From Methylotuvimicrobium sp. KM2 (GTDB taxonomy: Bacteria > Pseudomonadota > Gammaproteobacteria > Methylococcales > Methylomonadaceae): a DNA stretch of 64,000 bases. The notes under the pieces were generated by a model. That model worked only from the letters and a program-made list of their open reading frames with translations. It had not been told where the DNA came from and made no database searches. Below, one piece after another: positions 52,139 to 60,504 of this stretch; position 1 is the stretch's first letter, and each line of letters begins with the position of its first letter. Location: the NCBI RefSeq assembly GCF_038051925.1, contig NZ_CP150634.1:4162300-4226299 (forward strand), read 5' to 3'. The position numbers were made by a program, and so were the translations under genes.

Positions 52139-53068
52139 TCAAACAAACACCGCCAACAACAAAACCAATGCGGCAAGCGCCGCGCGCCAGCGCACATCGT
52201 TCTCGACTTGTTTTTGTTCGGCCAAATCGCCGCCCCGCAAGGCTTCCAAAAGTAGCTCGCTACCGGTCAACCGATGGTAGTGCAAACCGGCTTCGGCGCT
52301 TAGCTGTTGTAAATAGGCCTCATGCAAATAACTCAGGTGTTCGTTACCGGCCACGGCCTCGCTACCGAAGGGAGCATTGCGGGCGTTGTAGCCCTCGATT
52401 TTTTCAGGATTCAAGTTGGACAGACCGAAAGTCGAACGATGCGGCACATCATCGGCCTTATAAAACCCCTCCCGCTCGCCCCGACTGTTGTATTTCGGTA
52501 TCGGCGCCGGCTCCATACCGCCGACACCGACCAGCAAACCTTTCAAGGAGTCCTTAACACCTGAAAAATCTGACCTATAGCGCGGGTTGGTCGGCGGCGC
52601 TTCCTGTCCATCGGTCATGAACACCAAACGGCTGCCGCTATCTCGGCGCATTTCCAAGGTATTCAACAATCCCTTGGCGATACGGCTGTCGGCGGCCCAG
52701 GCCATGCGCCAATCCAACGCAGCAATCGCGGCATCGATCTCGGCAAACCCCGAACACACCTCGACCGGTTCAAACAAAACCGTCGAGCGCCGCTCGGTGA
52801 AAACGCCCAATCCGACTTTCGATTCGCACGGCAACTTCAGCAACAAGTCGCGCAAGCTTTGTTTAACGAACTCTAAACGGCTCACCGCTTGGCCGTTTAC
52901 CTGGTAATCCTCGACATTCATACTGCGCGTGATATCGATGACGAAGGTCAAGTCATAAACCGGGCTTTTACGTTGTTCGCTAGGATGAATAAACAACAAG
53001 GCAAGCGCAATAACGGCCGCGGCCAAACACCAAAACCGGTAATCCTTGAAGATTTGTCGTGAATACAT
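52139..53068 (-). CDS. mxaL: MxaL, VWA-domain methanol oxidation protein
   Basis: This 309-aa membrane-anchored protein has an N-terminal helix (FWCLAAAVIALALLFIHPSE), a von Willebrand A domain (LTFVIDITRSMNVEDYQVNG with a DxTxS form of the metal site, then GLGVFTERRSTVLFEPVEV and LVFMTDGQEAPP) and a C-terminal helix (RAALAALVLLLAVFV). MxaL is part of the MxaR/S/A/C/K/L group needed for mature, calcium-loaded methanol dehydrogenase. Assigned from the VWA domain plus position at the end of the mxa cluster. Confidence 0.87.
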   Translation of the reverse strand: MYSRQIFKDYRFWCLAAAVIALALLFIHPSEQRKSPVYDLTFVIDITRSMNVEDYQVNGQAVSRLEFVKQSLRDLLLKLPCESKVGLGVFTERRSTVLFEPVEVCSGFAEIDAAIAALDWRMAWAADSRIAKGLLNTLEMRRDSGSRLVFMTDGQEAPPTNPRYRSDFSGVKDSLKGLLVGVGGMEPAPIPKYNSRGEREGFYKADDVPHRSTFGLSNLNPEKIEGYNARNAPFGSEAVAGNEHLSYLHEAYLQQLSAEAGLHYHRLTGSELLLEALRGGDLAEQKQVENDVRWRAALAALVLLLAVFV

Positions 53069-53188
53069 AGTCTCTTTATTGGTACTTTTGGGTTGTCAGT
53101 ACTGACCCTTCGCTGTTTCCGATACTCCGGTTTGGGAAAGCCTTCATGCAAGCTCTTTGCCTGGGAACGAGCGAATACAAGCTATTCC

Positions 53189-53223
53189 CCTTGCTCCTTG
53201 CTCCTTGCTCCTTGCTCCTTGCT
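53189..53223. repeat. Heptamer tandem repeat, CCTTGCT x 5
   Basis: Five copies of CCTTGCT, followed by a TCTTGCC variant and C/T-rich sequence, in the 209-bp gap between mxaK and mxaL. Confidence 0.93.
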
Positions 53224-53277
53224 TCTTGCCCCTTTCCTCTTTCACAACCATCCACTCACTGCTAACTACTAACCCAA

Positions 53278-53838
53278 TCATGGCAAACCGCGAGGAAATC
53301 CCGGCACCGTCGTCCATAGCTTCGACTTTTTGCTCTCAGGCCCGTCATCGCCGATGTTGACGCGGTTCATTTCGGGCAATAGCCGCATGGCGACTTCGAG
53401 ATTGTATTTCGCATCCCAAAAGCCGCTATTCAAGACCAGGGCCTGACGATAGCTTTGCTTGGCAAGCCCGGCCAGCGGTAAAGCTTCATTGAAATTTAAC
53501 GCTTCAGTTTGCTCGACCGCTTGCGCCAGATACAAATTACCGAGGTTGTAACGGGTTTTCATTTGCAGTTCCGGCCCGCCCTGGTCGATAATCAAATTCA
53601 AGGTCGCCAATGCCTCGTCGTAACGGTGCATTTGCCGTAGATAAATCGCGCGGGCCAGGCGAACTTGCGGCTGCGCGCCGATCACCTTGTCGATGGCGAT
53701 ATCATGCCCCGACAGCAATTTTGCTATCCATTCGTTTTCGCGTTCGATTCGATTTAAAGTCCAGAGCTGGACAATGACCGACAGACAACTGGCGGCAAAC
53801 AGCGTCCAACCCACACCTTGCCGTAACGACACCTTCAT
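53278..53838 (-). CDS. mxaK: MxaK, methanol oxidation protein
   Basis: This 186-aa protein has an N-terminal membrane helix (VGWTLFAASCLSVIVQLWTL) followed by TPR-like periplasmic helices (ARAIYLRQMHRYDEALATLN, TRYNLGNLYLAQAVEQTEAL). That fits MxaK, which sits between mxaC and mxaL. The ATG at 53838 overlaps the mxaC stop (ATGA), so it is preferred over an upstream start inside mxaC. Confidence 0.85.
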   Translation of the reverse strand: MKVSLRQGVGWTLFAASCLSVIVQLWTLNRIERENEWIAKLLSGHDIAIDKVIGAQPQVRLARAIYLRQMHRYDEALATLNLIIDQGGPELQMKTRYNLGNLYLAQAVEQTEALNFNEALPLAGLAKQSYRQALVLNSGFWDAKYNLEVAMRLLPEMNRVNIGDDGPESKKSKLWTTVPGFPRGLP

Positions 53839-54818
53839 CTTCGTACCTCGCAACTTTTCAAAGCCAATAGCAACAACAATAAAATGAAGGCCCAGCGATA
53901 ACATAACCCGGATAAATCCTGCTTCGGAATCCGTTCGAAATAATGCAGCGGCCGGTTTTCCAGGGTATTAATATCGGCTATCGCCTTTTGCACCGCATCG
54001 GGGTTTTCGGCTTCGTAAGCCTGATACGGCACATTGAGACTTTTAAAAAACAAATGTAGATAACGCTCCGGCATCGCATCGCTGTTATCGTTTCGAGAAT
54101 CTTCGGGCACATCGAATATGCCGGGGCTGTTTTCGGTACGCAAAAACACCCAATACAAGCGGATTTGCTGCTGCTTGATCAACTGTCTCAAGGCCTGCTC
54201 GCTGTCGGGGTCGATCGCCGCCGCACCATCCGAAATCAACAATAAAATACGGGAGCCGGTCAACGGCTGTTGTTCGAAAAATGACGCGGCCAGACTCAAT
54301 CCTTTGCTGATGTTGGTATAAGCCAAAGCCGGCGCAGACGTCGCTGCAATCGCCGCCTGCACGGCCTGTTTGTTTTCGGTCAGCGGCATCACGAACAACG
54401 GAGAGGTACTGAAAGCCGTAACGCCGATGCGGTCATGCTTGCGTTTTTCGACGAACTCGGTCAACAAGCGCCGGGCCGTTGCCGATTTCGATTCGTTCGA
54501 ACCGTCCGGCGCCCTGCCGGCAAACGTATCGTCCATGCTGCGGCTTCGGTCGAGCAACAACACGATATGCGCACCTCGCCCGATGCGCTCGACTTTTTGT
54601 TCCTTCAAATACACGCCGGATAACCCGAGAGATAACGCCGCGACAACCGACATTCCGGTGATGCGTAAGAACAGCGCCAACAAACCGGACAGCCAGTCGG
54701 CAGGAACGATCGCGAGCCATGAATAGGCCGACGGCGCCGCGCCGGTCTTGAGCAACGGAAACACGATCAACACCAACCCGGCCAAGGCCCAGGGCGTTTC
54801 GAAAGCGATATCGCTCAC
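53835..54818 (-). CDS. mxaC: MxaC, VWA-domain methanol oxidation protein
   Basis: This 327-aa protein has N-terminal membrane helices (FETPWALAGLVLIVFPLLKT and one near residues 50-70), a VWA domain with a standard metal site (IVLLLDRSRSMDDTFAGRAP, then GVTAFSTSPLFVMPLTENK, ILLLISDGAAAI) and a C-terminal helix (WAFILLLLLLALKSCE). Order and domain identify MxaC. Coupled to both neighbours by ATGA overlaps. Confidence 0.9.
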   Translation of the reverse strand: MSDIAFETPWALAGLVLIVFPLLKTGAAPSAYSWLAIVPADWLSGLLALFLRITGMSVVAALSLGLSGVYLKEQKVERIGRGAHIVLLLDRSRSMDDTFAGRAPDGSNESKSATARRLLTEFVEKRKHDRIGVTAFSTSPLFVMPLTENKQAVQAAIAATSAPALAYTNISKGLSLAASFFEQQPLTGSRILLLISDGAAAIDPDSEQALRQLIKQQQIRLYWVFLRTENSPGIFDVPEDSRNDNSDAMPERYLHLFFKSLNVPYQAYEAENPDAVQKAIADINTLENRPLHYFERIPKQDLSGLCYRWAFILLLLLLALKSCEVRR

Positions 54819-55738
54819 CGTCCGCCTCGCTCGACTTCACGGCATGATCGGCATAGACGTTCTATCTTGCCGAAATCGTCCCGACCGATGTCGCCGTAAT
54901 CGGCGAAAAAAAAGCGATTGGACAGATCGAAAAAATCATTCAACTCACCGGCTAATTGACGATAATCGGGTTGGTTTCGATAAAACTCATTCAGCTTGTG
55001 TTGAAACAAAGGTTTGCGGTTCAATGTGTTAAGTGCATGATGAACCACGCTCAAGGCCGTTGCGAGATCCCGTTCAGGCAAGCGCGCTAATTGCCGCTGG
55101 GCCCGCTTGAAAATACCGCGTCTCGGCAAGCCCGGCAGATAGCCGTAAAGATAGGTTAGATAAAGCACACTCAGCGCGACGACAAATAGACTCGCAAACA
55201 GTCGCCACTTCGCCTCGCGATTCGACAATCGGCTCGGCGGCGCATCGGGGCGCATATATTCGCCGCCGTCGTCTTTTCGGACCGCCAATTCGCGTAACGG
55301 CGAAATCGTGAAATGCCAATCCGGCACGGCTTGCTCTATCGTTTGCGCTCCTTGTTTGAATTGCACGGAAAATCCCGGAATCGTCAGCATCTTGACTTCG
55401 AGCGGCGCATAAAAAACCTGATAACGGATATCGATGATATGACGCATACCCTGCCCGGTCTTGCTTTGCGCATGCTCGACCCGGTTGACCGTTAGCCACC
55501 GATTCAATTCTCCCGGCTTCGGCAGTGTATTGTTGTTCAATTCGACGCCGGCGCGCGTATCGATAACGATACGATGAGCGATTTCATCGCCGATGACATA
55601 ACCGAACGGCTTCGGCGTCAAAAATTCGAAGCGACTAACCGATTGTTGCAGCGGTCCGGAACAACCGCTAATCAAGACGCCCAGTAACAACGTCAACCTC
55701 AGTATGCATTCCCACGCGGAGCACTCATCGTTATTCAT
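54815..55738 (-). CDS. mxaA: MxaA, methanol oxidation protein
   Basis: This roughly 307-aa protein has a lipoprotein-like N-terminus (LTLLLGVLISGCSG), a periplasmic beta domain (VIGDEIAHRIVIDTRAGVEL, then RYQVFYAPLEVKMLTIPGFS), one membrane helix near the middle (LFASLFVVALSVLYLTYLYG) and a C-terminal cytosolic helical part. It matches MxaA by position. The first codons from the ATG at 55738 read through GCGTGGGAATGCATAC, a piece of a dispersed repeat, so the true start may be a later TTG just before TLLLGVL. Confidence 0.85.
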   Translation of the reverse strand: MNNDECSAWECILRLTLLLGVLISGCSGPLQQSVSRFEFLTPKPFGYVIGDEIAHRIVIDTRAGVELNNNTLPKPGELNRWLTVNRVEHAQSKTGQGMRHIIDIRYQVFYAPLEVKMLTIPGFSVQFKQGAQTIEQAVPDWHFTISPLRELAVRKDDGGEYMRPDAPPSRLSNREAKWRLFASLFVVALSVLYLTYLYGYLPGLPRRGIFKRAQRQLARLPERDLATALSVVHHALNTLNRKPLFQHKLNEFYRNQPDYRQLAGELNDFFDLSNRFFFADYGDIGRDDFGKIERLCRSCREVERGGR

Positions 55739-55810
55739 TAGTTGTAGATACCCTCTTGTAAACTTAGCCAATGTGACCTCGATACCATTAATTGTCACAT
55801 AAAGTTCTCG

Positions 55811-55890
55811 GCTTCGACATCGCGATCAGGGGATCGCTCCCACAGAGCATCAGGCCCTTCGCCTTTCATCTTTCATCTTTCATCTTTCAT
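55811..55890. repeat. Family C repeat piece and CTTTCAT x 4 heptamer array
   Basis: 55811-55850 contains ATCGCGATCAGGGGATCGCT, then CCCACAGAGCAT, the inverse of part of the palindrome at 27560-27640. 55863-55890 is four copies of CTTTCAT. Both lie in the 169-bp gap between mxaS and mxaA. Confidence 0.8.
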
Positions 55891-55907
55891 CTTGCACCTT
55901 GCTCCTT

Positions 55908-56762
55908 TCACACCTCTCTCTGCAAAAAATAATTCGTCAATGCCGAAGCCTCGTAACGACCCTCAATGAACAATGGCTCCGCACCCCTGGATCTGAACCA
56001 ATGCCGTAACCTGCCTCTGCGCTGCTCGAAGGCTTCGATGATTTTCCGCCTCAAACCGGGACGCATCAGCAAGGTCCGGGTACGCCTGTTTTCACTGTCT
56101 TGAAACTTGACGATGCCCCACTCCGGTAAGTCGGCATATTCAGCCGGGTCCCACAATACGAGAGGCACGACGACATGCCTGCCGAAGAGACCGGCAAGGT
56201 GCGACAATCGATTCAGATCGAAATGAAAGTCCGATAGCAGAAAGACCAAGGACCGCCGCAGCGGCAAATAAGGCTCGACTTGAAACAGGCCGTTACCACC
56301 CTGCCCGCTTCGAACGCGAGACAAATCCCGAGCCAATTCCTGCACGCGGCCCATGCGCAAGCCTTTCGGAAATAGCCATTTTTTTTCGATACCTTGTCCG
56401 CAGCCGATGAAACCGAAATTGTCGCCGGATTCAAAAGCCGATTGCGCGGAAGACAGTAAAAAATCTGCCGCGATTTGTAATTTCGAGGACTCGCCCGGGA
56501 TGGACATCGACGCGGACAGGTCGGCGATCACGAACACGTCGATTTTGCTGTGCTGTTGAAAGACCTTGACCCGGTAGTGATTAAAAGGATCGAGTAGGCT
56601 AGCCCGTAAATCCAAGCGTCTCGGATCGGGACTTGCCAACAAGGACTCGTGCCGCTTGAATAGCTGTCCGCTGCCGACCATTTGGCCGGGATGAGCGCCG
56701 GGAATCGCGCAATACCCAGGATGCGCCAGCCGGTAATGGAAGGTCTCTATCGCTAACGCCAT
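55908..56762 (-). CDS. mxaS: MxaS, DUF58 methanol oxidation protein
   Basis: This 284-aa cytosolic protein carries the DUF58 signature in HESLLASPDPRRLDLRASLL and a VWA-like fold (IDVFVIADLSASMSIPGES, FGFIGCGQG, LVFLLSDFHFDLNRLSHLAG). MoxR-DUF58-VWA gene sets form ATPase-driven assembly systems; here the MoxR partner is mxaR. It follows the small membrane gene with a one-base gap. Confidence 0.9.
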   Translation of the reverse strand: MALAIETFHYRLAHPGYCAIPGAHPGQMVGSGQLFKRHESLLASPDPRRLDLRASLLDPFNHYRVKVFQQHSKIDVFVIADLSASMSIPGESSKLQIAADFLLSSAQSAFESGDNFGFIGCGQGIEKKWLFPKGLRMGRVQELARDLSRVRSGQGGNGLFQVEPYLPLRRSLVFLLSDFHFDLNRLSHLAGLFGRHVVVPLVLWDPAEYADLPEWGIVKFQDSENRRTRTLLMRPGLRRKIIEAFEQRRGRLRHWFRSRGAEPLFIEGRYEASALTNYFLQREV

Positions 56763-56763
56763 G

Positions 56764-57390
56764 TCATTGACTCACGATCAGATAAACCGCGATACCGGTG
56801 AAACAACAATAGCCCGGAGCAGTGTATTTGACCGGAGCAGTCATCAGTATTTGCACGACGCCCGAAAAACTTTTATCGTCGCGGTTGAAAATGGACTCTC
56901 CCAACATCCAGAGCGCCGAATTCAGAACGATCAGCACCAGAATCGTAAACAAGCCGACATCGCTGAATAAAAACGATTTGCTCGCCAGCAAGGCGGTTTT
57001 ATCGGAAGCATGCAGCAAGTTCGCGAACAGGATGCCGATCATCAGTGCGCCCTCGTCGAAGGCCACGACAAAAAACGTGTAGGTCAGGCGTTGCAAGGGA
57101 CCGGCGACTTTTTCGACGGAGCCGAAATAGCGCGTCATGAAGAGAAACGGTAGGCTGAAACAAAAAAACAACAAACCGATATCGGCCAAGAGCACCCAAA
57201 AACGGTAGCCGACCGCATCGTTCACGGCGCCGGTGAAATACGCGGCATAAGGCACCGCCGAATAATGATCGAGCGCGCTGGCGATCAGCGCTCCGGCAAA
57301 GCCCACGCCGGACCAAGTCAAATACATTTCCACTAGATGACTGAAGCCGGCCTTCGGCACAGCCGATTCGATCCATTTTTTATAATTCAT
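56764..57390 (-). CDS. Multi-pass membrane protein of the mxa cluster
   Basis: This 208-aa protein has about five membrane helices (GVGFAGALIASALDHYSAVP, WVLLADIGLLFFCFSLPFLF, FFVVAFDEGALMIGILFANL, LFTILVLIVLNSALWMLGES, and a C-terminal YCCFTGIAVYLIV). It is encoded between mxaR and mxaS, where some methylotrophs carry a gene sometimes labelled mxaP. I do not assign a biochemical role. Its one-base gap to mxaS implies a shared function in dehydrogenase maturation. Confidence 0.75.
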   Translation of the reverse strand: MNYKKWIESAVPKAGFSHLVEMYLTWSGVGFAGALIASALDHYSAVPYAAYFTGAVNDAVGYRFWVLLADIGLLFFCFSLPFLFMTRYFGSVEKVAGPLQRLTYTFFVVAFDEGALMIGILFANLLHASDKTALLASKSFLFSDVGLFTILVLIVLNSALWMLGESIFNRDDKSFSGVVQILMTAPVKYTAPGYCCFTGIAVYLIVSQ

Positions 57391-57460
57391 CGGATTGCTT
57401 AGTTAACTTGTTTATTGTTTTTCCGGTTCCCGGTTCCAATGTTCTTTTTTTTGGTTTTCT

Positions 57461-57544
57461 GGTTCCCACGGTCCTCCGTGGGAATCCATACCTTGGCTGC
57501 CTTGGCAAGATCGGTATGCATTCCCACGCTGGAGCGTGGGAACG
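57461..57544. repeat. Palindromic dispersed repeat (family D)
   Basis: GGTTCCCACGGTCCTCCGTG and the arm ending CTGGAGCGTGGGAACG form nested inverted repeats, with ATCCATACC/GGTATGCAT inside, in the 183-bp gap between mxaR and the membrane gene. A fragment of the same repeat underlies the mxaA start. Confidence 0.82.
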
Positions 57545-57573
57545 AGAAATTCCCCGCTTACTGCTATCGAACC

Positions 57574-58590
57574 TCAAGGCGCGGCAATCGCCTCCAAAAT
57601 CCCGTCGATCAACTCGGGCATCAACTCGTCTTTGCGATAGGCCATGATCGGATTCAGAAAAATGCGGTGCGCCATCGTCACCCGATAAACCGCTTGGACA
57701 TCCTCGGGCAGCAATACCGTGCGATTCTCGAGCCAGGCGCGGACTTTCGCGGCGCGTATCAGATAACTCATGCCCCGAGGACTGGCGCCCGCCTGTATCA
57801 ATTGAGACATATCGACATCGCTTAGCCTGATCCCGTATCGGCCGGGCTCGGCAGCGGCCTTCCATAGTTCGAGCGCGTATCGGCGCAAGGCCGGACTCGG
57901 TTCGATCGTTTGTTGAATCCGAACGGCCCATTCGTTGAGTTGATAATAAGGGATTAGGCTGCTATCGATTTCGTCGACCAAGACATCGACATCGTGAAAG
58001 CGAGTATTGAACATCAGGTCATCCAAGACGGTATCGTCATTCGGCGTCTCGATGCTGATTTCCATTAAAAAGCGGTCGCGCGCGGCGGCCGGCAATTCGA
58101 AGGTTTCTTCTTTTTCGACGCGGTTACGGTCCGCGAATACTTGAATATGCGGAAAAAGATATTCCCGATTGAATGCGCCGACGCTACGTTCGGCCATTAC
58201 ACGCAGAAGCAACGAGTGTACCTGCGGCCGGGCGCGGTTAATTTCGTTAAAAAAGAAGGTCGAGAGTTGCTCGCCTTGTTTCAACAACGGCCCCGGATCG
58301 ACGCAAGGCTTGCCGTCGCTGTTTAGATAAGTGTAATAAATCAGATCGGCCGGCATCAAATCGATCGTGCCTTCGATGCGCTGATACTGTCCGCCGAGCC
58401 CTTGCGCGACCGCGCGCAGCAAGGTGGTCTTGCCGACGCCGACATTGCCTTCGAGCAAGACGTGCCCGCGCGCGAATACCGCGATCACGATATTTCGGAC
58501 GGCATCTTGCTGACCGATCACGACTCGGTTGATTTGTTGCTCGAATTGCAGCGCGTTATCGCGCCAATCGCTAAGTAATTTGTCTGTCAT
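57574..58590 (-). CDS. mxaR: MxaR, MoxR-family AAA+ ATPase
   Basis: This 338-aa AAA+ ATPase of the MoxR family has Walker A GNVGVGKTTLLRAVAQ, Walker B STFFFNEINRARPQVHSLLL, the sensor region VFADRNRVEKEETFELPAAA and the lid helices. It would drive maturation of methanol dehydrogenase with MxaS and the VWA proteins. The ATG at 58590 (MTDKLLSDWRDNALQFEQQI) is the family start; the upstream extension overlaps the terminator hairpin. Confidence 0.93.
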   Translation of the reverse strand: MTDKLLSDWRDNALQFEQQINRVVIGQQDAVRNIVIAVFARGHVLLEGNVGVGKTTLLRAVAQGLGGQYQRIEGTIDLMPADLIYYTYLNSDGKPCVDPGPLLKQGEQLSTFFFNEINRARPQVHSLLLRVMAERSVGAFNREYLFPHIQVFADRNRVEKEETFELPAAARDRFLMEISIETPNDDTVLDDLMFNTRFHDVDVLVDEIDSSLIPYYQLNEWAVRIQQTIEPSPALRRYALELWKAAAEPGRYGIRLSDVDMSQLIQAGASPRGMSYLIRAAKVRAWLENRTVLLPEDVQAVYRVTMAHRIFLNPIMAYRKDELMPELIDGILEAIAAP

Positions 58591-58599
58591 GGCAGAGAT

Positions 58600-58636
58600 A
58601 AAAAAGGCCCCATCCAGCCTTGCGGCCTTCTGGGGC
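58600..58636 (-). terminator. Terminator-like hairpin between mxaI and mxaR
   Basis: On the minus strand GCCCCA...TGGGGC encloses an inner GCC-GCAA-GGC stem and is followed by CTTTTTT, about 150 bases after the mxaI stop and ten bases before mxaR. It could separate high structural-gene expression (F-J-G-I) from low accessory-gene expression by partial termination. Confidence 0.8.
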
Positions 58637-58786
58637 GAAGTCATATTAGTCTTCAAAGATCACGAATGAAACCGGCGGCAAAATCGGGCCTTCGGTTTCC
58701 GAGGGGAAAAATCATACCGGCTATTCAGCACGGTATGCGTTTCCACATGCCATACCGCTGTTGGCAAGCGAAAACGGAATACAGTT

Positions 58787-59071
58787 TTAGTTGATTTCTT
58801 CTACGTCATAAACAAACCTGCCGGTTTTAGAAAGATGCTCCGTTCGTTTTTTATTGCGAGCTTCCATTTCCTTGATCGACTGCGCTTGCTTATTCAGTTC
58901 GTTCGGATCGTGTTTCGGATCGTATTTACTACCCGCAACCTTTTCGGGAAAACCCGGCTTCGGTTCCCAACAAACGCCGGGTTCCTTGCAGTTAGTTCCG
59001 TCGTAAGCCATGACGGAAGACGACAAAGCAACCGCGAAACCTGCGGCACTGAGCAATAATGTTTTTTTCAT
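58787..59071 (-). CDS. mxaI: Methanol dehydrogenase small (beta) subunit
   Basis: This 94-aa protein has a signal peptide (MKKTLLLSAAGFAVALSSSV, cleavage after MA) and a mature part of about 72 aa rich in Lys: YDGTNCKEPGVCWEPKPGFP (two Cys), KHDPNELNKQAQSIKEMEAR. MxaI wraps MxaF in the alpha2-beta2 enzyme and is found only with the calcium-type enzyme. GAGG eight bases upstream of the ATG. Confidence 0.97.
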   Translation of the reverse strand: MKKTLLLSAAGFAVALSSSVMAYDGTNCKEPGVCWEPKPGFPEKVAGSKYDPKHDPNELNKQAQSIKEMEARNKKRTEHLSKTGRFVYDVEEIN

Positions 59072-59088
59072 CGTGTTAACCTCGCTGT

Positions 59089-59562
59089 TTATTTAAGCCA
59101 TTTGGCTTTACTAGTATCGCCGGTGTAGATGCTGCGAATGAAGGCCATGATTTTCAGCATTTCATCGGTATTGAAGTTGACATATTGCGGCCCCATCATA
59201 CCTTGCGCGCCGCCGAATAAAATTTCGAACAAGCCCTTGTCGGTCTCGCCGCTAGGATAAGTCCAGTAGTCATCGGCCAAAGCCGGGCCTAGCTTGCCTT
59301 CCGCTTCATGGCCGTGACAACCTGAACAACCGGTCATATAAAGACTTTCCCCTTCGGCAATCACTTCTTCGTTACCGTTATAAGGATTCTTTCCGTCTTG
59401 CATGAATTGCTTGAACGCTTCGGTATCGCCGCCTTTTTTAGCGAAGCTCATATCCAGCTGTTCGCCGGTAATCGCATTACGCAAGGTAATTTCGGCATGG
59501 GCCGCAGTGCTTATCAAAGCCGTTCCGGCCAAAATACCGGCCAATAGTTGTGTTAATTTCAT
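59089..59562 (-). CDS. mxaG: Cytochrome cL, electron acceptor of methanol dehydrogenase
   Basis: This 157-aa periplasmic cytochrome has a signal peptide (MKLTQLLAGILAGTALISTA, cleavage after AHA), one haem-binding CSGCH (Cys79, Cys82, His83), and a distal Met candidate in GGAQGMMGPQYVNF. It accepts electrons from PQQ in MxaF. The frame extends 18 codons upstream into mxaJ, but the ATG at 59562 gives the signal peptide. Confidence 0.95.
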   Translation of the reverse strand: MKLTQLLAGILAGTALISTAAHAEITLRNAITGEQLDMSFAKKGGDTEAFKQFMQDGKNPYNGNEEVIAEGESLYMTGCSGCHGHEAEGKLGPALADDYWTYPSGETDKGLFEILFGGAQGMMGPQYVNFNTDEMLKIMAFIRSIYTGDTSKAKWLK

Positions 59563-59578
59563 TGTTATCTTTTCCTGT

Positions 59579-60424
59579 TTATTTTGAAGCCAACGCCTGT
59601 TCGGGTTCCGAAACAAGTGGCATGCCCTCGGCGCTCAATATTTGATCGATGTCTTGACGGCGCTCGGCCAGCGCCTGATTCAACTGTTCGAGCAATTTAG
59701 TATCGTCCTTGCGCACGCCCATTGAGGTGCTGTAGTGAAAGCCGACTTTCTCGCCGTCGGCGCGAACGTTATTGTCCGGGATGACCGCCATCGTCAGAGG
59801 CGTCGCGGATTCCTTGACATAGCGAGCAGCGGAAGGCCCCCACAACACCGCGACTTCTGCATTACCGGAAGCGACTTCGCCGACCAGCTTCGCCGGATCG
59901 TATTTTACATATTGGTTCCGGCGCGACTTGAAGCCGACCAGTTCATGCATGTAGTTGAATTGGTCGTTGTAGCGTCCAATCTTACGCATCATCACTTCGG
60001 CCGGGGTGCCCGGAATAAAGGCGATGCGGTCGGCATTCATCAATACATCGCTGTCCCAACCGTGAAGATCCAAACCGTCCTTCGCCCGAGTGATGAAGAC
60101 ATACCCGGATCGATAGTAAGATTCGGTCGTCAGCACGCGCGGGTCACCGCTATCCATGCCGATCACAACATCGCACAAACCTTTATCCAAATAATCACGC
60201 ACGAAATAGCGCGCATCGGTCCAATTGACATATTCGATCGGCCGTCCGAGCGCCTCGCCTACGACTTGTGCTATTTTGTTTTCGAAACCTTCGCCTTTTT
60301 TGTTCGCATAAGGCATTTCGTTTTCGGCATTACACACTTTCAGAGGCTCTTCGCTTGCATGAGCGGAAGCCGACACAGCCAAGCCAATAGCCAACGCAGT
60401 CAAAATGTCATTCAATTGTTTCAT
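59579..60424 (-). CDS. mxaJ: MxaJ, periplasmic solute-binding-like protein
   Basis: This 281-aa protein has a signal peptide (ILTALAIGLAVSASAHA) and a family 3 extracellular solute-binding fold: LKVCNAENEMPYANKKGEGF, IEYVNWTDARYFVRDYLDKG and CDVVIGMDSGDPRVLTTESY. MxaJ is encoded next to mxaF in methylotrophs and is needed for active dehydrogenase, though it is not a transporter component. Position and sequence agree. Confidence 0.94.
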   Translation of the reverse strand: MKQLNDILTALAIGLAVSASAHASEEPLKVCNAENEMPYANKKGEGFENKIAQVVGEALGRPIEYVNWTDARYFVRDYLDKGLCDVVIGMDSGDPRVLTTESYYRSGYVFITRAKDGLDLHGWDSDVLMNADRIAFIPGTPAEVMMRKIGRYNDQFNYMHELVGFKSRRNQYVKYDPAKLVGEVASGNAEVAVLWGPSAARYVKESATPLTMAVIPDNNVRADGEKVGFHYSTSMGVRKDDTKLLEQLNQALAERRQDIDQILSAEGMPLVSEPEQALASK

Positions 60425-60504
60425 TTAGCCCTCTTTATGTAGGCCGGGCTAGTCCTCGCCTAGCGTTAGGTGAGAGACGTAACCCGACATTCATGCCTCA
60501 TTTA

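Noticed and set aside
53835..53904. mxaK start at 53904
   Set aside because: It would overlap mxaC by 70 bases; the ATG at 53838 gives an ATGA junction and a clean membrane anchor.
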